From assembly GCF_002632825.1 (NCBI RefSeq), contig NZ_NJAJ01000001.1, forward strand, positions 62,001 to 126,000: a DNA stretch of 64,000 bases. The letters run 5' to 3'. The translations under genes were made by a program, and so were the position numbers. Source of the DNA: Xenorhabdus stockiae (GTDB taxonomy: Bacteria > Pseudomonadota > Gammaproteobacteria > Enterobacterales > Enterobacteriaceae). Shown here one piece after another: positions 61,901-64,000 of the stretch. Numbering within the stretch: the first letter of the stretch is position 1; every line of letters starts with the position of its first letter. The notes under the pieces are model-generated. The model made no database searches, was not told the DNA's origin, and saw only the letters and a program-made list of their open reading frames with translations.

Positions 61901-64000
61901 ATGGTGTTATAACTCCAGCCATCAAAGACCGGATGACATTCGGTCATCGTAAACTGGAAGGAGTTATCAGTGCGCAGTTGAATGAAGAAACGCAGCAGGG
62001 TCGGATTCAGCAGATCAAACGGATTCACCCGTTCTGCTTCCAGCAATGCTTTTGCCCGCACATCCTGCTCTTGTTCCGATAAATGACGCAAGTCTTCTAC
62101 AACAATCGGTAATTCAGCAAAGTCATAGACCAATTGCAACGGCTCACTGTAATTCTCCATATCAAACGCCGTGCGTAGTACATCATGGGCTGCCACGGTC
62201 TGAGCGGTTGCTTCCCTGAATGCCTGCTCATTAAACGCCCCGTTAATACGCAGATGAGACGTTCCGGTACAATGATATACGTTGGCATCCGGTGACATAT
62301 TCATATGGTAGAACATACCCGCCTGCATCCGGCTGAGCGGGTAGGCATCAACGATTTTTTGCGATCTTTCCTGTGCCTGCGCCTGTAAATGCAAGCGATC
62401 TTTCTCTGATATCAGGCTGAATGGTGCAATACTTTGCGCTGACAGTTGATGTTCTTTGCGACGTTCATCAATCAGGGTTGCCAGTTCTGCCACTGTCTGG
62501 TGCTGGAACAGATCAGCCAGCGTCAGCAGCCAGCCCTGCTCCTGTGCTTTACCCGTCAGTTGGACACCTCGCAGGGAATCGCCTCCCAGCGCAAAGAAGT
62601 TATCATGAATGCCAATCCGCGATACCGGCAATGTTTCCCGCCATAACTTCAGCAATTCACGTTCGGTTTCATTGCGAGCTTCCCGATATTCACTGGCGAG
62701 TTGCGGACGTACCTGTTGTGGCGCGGGCAGGGCTTTGCGATCAATTTTTCCATTACTGGTCAGTGGCAGGGCATCAAGGAAAATAAAGGCAGATGGCAGC
62801 ATGTAGTCCGGCAGAGTACGCTTCAGTTCAGCCCTGAGCATATCGACAGACAATGCTTCAGCCGAACCTGTTCCCGCCGGCACAATATACGCCACCAGAT
62901 GCGAAGTATGCTCAGCTTCGTTCTGGTAAGCCATCACGACCACCTGTTCTATTTCATCAATACGTTTCAGGGCTGTTTCAATCTCGCCCAACTCAATGCG
63001 AAAGCCCCGGATTTTCACCTGATGGTCAGCACGTCCGAGATATTCCAGTGCCCCATCCCGCCGCAAACGTGCTAAATCCCCGCTCCGGTATAACCGCTGC
63101 CCTGCTTCTGCCTGCGGGAAAAACTGCCGTTTATCGACAAAACGCTGGGCCGTCAGTTCAGGTCGATTCAAATAGCCGCGAGCCACACCGGCACCACCAA
63201 CGTATATCTCTCCTACAGCTCCCAGCGGTGACAACCTGCCCTGTCCATCCAGTAAAAAAATCTCCAGATCGTCCAGCGCTTCACCAATCGGGCTTTTTCC
63301 TCCCTGCAAGGCATCTGCCTGCCTGATCCTGCGATAGGTCACATGTACTGTCGTTTCAGTAATGCCATACATATTGATGATTTCAGTCTGCTCATCGCCA
63401 TGTTTTTTAAACCAGCCCAACAAATTAGCCGGCTCCAGCGCTTCTCCTCCCAGAATCACATAACGCAGCGACAGAGGTGAATTTATTCCGTTTTTATCCT
63501 CTTTATTTAATTGTTCATCAGCCGCCATAAATAGCTGGAAAGCAGAAGGCGTCTGGTTCAGCACGGTCACTTTTTCCTGTTGTACCCACTGATAAAAATG
63601 GCCCGGTGTCCGGCTGGTCCAATAAGGCACAATGCTCAGACGTCCGCCGTGCAGTAATGCCCCCCATATTTCCCATACCGAGAAATCAAACGCGCAGGAG
63701 TGAAAGAGTGTCCAGACATCATTTTCACTAAAGGTAAAATGACGTTGACTGGCACTGAATAACCGCATGACATTGGCGTGCGGGATTTCCACGCCTTTCG
63801 GTACACCGGTAGAGCCGGAGGTATAAATCACATAAGCCAGTGCATCAGGCTGACAGGCCATATCAGGGTTATCCAGCGGCATAGTCTGAATAAAGGTTTT
63901 TTCAGTATCGATGCAGAGATAATCCACTTTTTCGTGATCAAACAGAGTGCGGTATACAGGAGTGCCGATAACCAGCTGAATACCCGCATCTTCAACGTAG
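58969..64000 (-). CDS. NRPS, partial: (A)-T-C-A-T with Thr and Val-like modules
   Basis: The frame is open to the right edge; GTG 63927 is internal to an A domain, so the true start is outside. In order: A (YTSGSTG near 63825; FDFSVWEIW) with code DFWNIGMVHK, the classic threonine code; T (GGDSL near 62580); C domain whose active motif is CHPVFDG (61927-61950), with Cys for the first His; A (YTSGSTG near 60440; FDASTWEIW) with code DAWFIGGTFK, close to the published valine code DAFWIGGTFK; and a final T (GGDSL near 59230). No epimerisation or TE domain is seen. It hands its chain to the PKS. A Thr then Val/Pro ending is what I recall of fabclavine-type peptides, as for FclJ or Zmn17. Confidence 0.92.
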   Translation of the reverse strand, partial: YVEDAGIQLVIGTPVYRTLFDHEKVDYLCIDTEKTFIQTMPLDNPDMACQPDALAYVIYTSGSTGVPKGVEIPHANVMRLFSASQRHFTFSENDVWTLFHSCAFDFSVWEIWGALLHGGRLSIVPYWTSRTPGHFYQWVQQEKVTVLNQTPSAFQLFMAADEQLNKEDKNGINSPLSLRYVILGGEALEPANLLGWFKKHGDEQTEIINMYGITETTVHVTYRRIRQADALQGGKSPIGEALDDLEIFLLDGQGRLSPLGAVGEIYVGGAGVARGYLNRPELTAQRFVDKRQFFPQAEAGQRLYRSGDLARLRRDGALEYLGRADHQVKIRGFRIELGEIETALKRIDEIEQVVVMAYQNEAEHTSHLVAYIVPAGTGSAEALSVDMLRAELKRTLPDYMLPSAFIFLDALPLTSNGKIDRKALPAPQQVRPQLASEYREARNETERELLKLWRETLPVSRIGIHDNFFALGGDSLRGVQLTGKAQEQGWLLTLADLFQHQTVAELATLIDERRKEHQLSAQSIAPFSLISEKDRLHLQAQAQERSQKIVDAYPLSRMQAGMFYHMNMSPDANVYHCTGTSHLRINGAFNEQAFREATAQTVAAHDVLRTAFDMENYSEPLQLVYDFAELPIVVEDLRHLSEQEQDVRAKALLEAERVNPFDLLNPTLLRFFIQLRTDNSFQFTMTECHPVFDGWSYNTMIVEVFNRYATLTGQTSWQAPDKKSLEYRDFIALERAAIADEQQKNYWAQKLDDCTILELPRKQHTEGIQSAHPPATSPKLKSVSLTLDSTVYQGLRHLMLQLGVPLKSVLLAGHVKVISIFSGENDILTGISANGRPEAQGGEHLYGLFLNILPFRQILTSVSWNELIRQVFANEIEAIPHRRYPLAEIQRQFGQQPLLDEVLFNYIDFHVYGQMAAEVGLEVVDRLHTQDVYEGTHFTLDVHFQHLTLSSALASDQISIQLDYDENKISRGLVSTMAECYIAVFTAMVADPQALHCANHFLPMVQQQKLENFSQGDAGYQGPETLAGLFAEQVAQTPSVLAVEFGERQLSYLELHQQSNQLAHLLAEKGVKQGQYVALLLGRSVELIVSMLALVKLGAVYLPLNTDDPDIRLIEQIEDAQCDLLIIDRRVTDRWLPDTMPDLPPVLWLDEEQSALAQMPVSDLPDYLNSHAEHQGGLPAYIMYTSGSTGKPKGVLIGQKGIIRLVKNVSYIDFHAFKRYLQLASVSFDASTWEIWGPLLNGGSIVIFPQGVVSVLLLEKIIKESQIESLFLTASLLNLIVDERPQLLQPVKQLISGGEAMSSWHAARIKERYPELILINGYGPTENTTFTTSYRYRGTEGHSVPIGRPNEGNQVYILDSFLHPVPVGTAGELYIGGEGLAIAYLNQENIYQTLFIENPFDKSLSDRLYKTGDRGRFLPDGNIEYLGRIDDQNKIRGYRVETGEIEAVLCKHPDVERAAVRVIEENRGKRIAAYIVLHVGQALNTMELRNYLAERLPRYMIPAYFQALSSLPLNANGKLDIARLPQDIPQQAAYHELSNVSPLAETVPAVAEEKTNVLTDPVVLAIQQVWAEVLDMESPGCNQNFFDLGGDSLLLARVHLKLHALGYTRLSIIDLLNYSTIHQLARFINGGHGQSENAGTSSAMKRMQGAKETSLNNITDGRQRLAEMQKKMQQKR

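Noticed and set aside
1-64000. CRISPR arrays, tRNA or rRNA genes, insertion sequences with transposase, prophage genes
   Set aside because: I found no regularly spaced direct repeats, no cloverleaf-like or rRNA-like sequence, and no transposase, integrase or phage structural protein in any frame.

Overview
The window reads as chromosome of an entomopathogenic enterobacterium of the Xenorhabdus/Photorhabdus type (Morganellaceae), most likely Xenorhabdus. Four things suggest this. The core genes are close to their Escherichia coli counterparts in sequence and order (nuoA-N, lrhA, alaA, yfbR, yfbS, yfbT, yfbV, ackA, pta). Spacers are very AT-rich. Two large natural-product loci sit beside housekeeping genes. 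A short palindromic repeat family resembles one I recall from Photorhabdus/Xenorhabdus spacers. Genus is an inference; no rRNA or tRNA gene is visible.

Region 1 (1-13.8 kb, minus strand) is the NADH:quinone oxidoreductase (complex I) operon nuoA-B-CD-E-F-G-H-I-J-K-L-M-N in the E. coli order, with nuoN cut by the left edge. Region 2 (14.5-26.7 kb) is conserved core: the LysR regulator lrhA/hexA, the alanine aminotransferase alaA, the nucleotidase yfbR, the transporter yfbS, the sugar phosphatase yfbT, the membrane protein yfbV and the acetate pathway genes ackA-pta. A cysteine-rich orphan gene and a repeat copy are inserted between yfbT and yfbV.

Region 3 (26.7-38 kb) is accessory. It holds a self-contained two-module NRPS (C-A-T-C/E-A-T-TE), a beta/gamma-crystallin-like protein, and an MFS exporter divergent from an ArsR-rhodanese regulator. 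Region 4 (38-46 kb) is the arginine succinyltransferase catabolic operon astCADBE, extended by an amino acid permease. Next come a possible 45-residue peptide gene and a puromycin-acetyltransferase-like GNAT gene sharing a terminator hairpin.

Region 5 (47.5-64 kb) is the 3' part of an NRPS-PKS locus running off the right edge. In transcription order it has an NRPS ending in a threonine module and a valine-like module, a one-module PKS (KS-AT-KR-ACP), a free-standing condensation-domain protein and an ABC exporter pair, followed by a glycosyltransferase-like protein and a DMT permease. The NRPS-PKS-free C domain-ABC order matches the end of zeamine and fabclavine clusters. There a peptide-ketide is released by a C-domain protein onto a separately made polyamine. 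The absence of a thioesterase and the malonyl AT plus KR fit that model. The GT-like and DMT genes are additions I cannot assign. The polyamine-making genes and first NRPS modules would lie right of the window.
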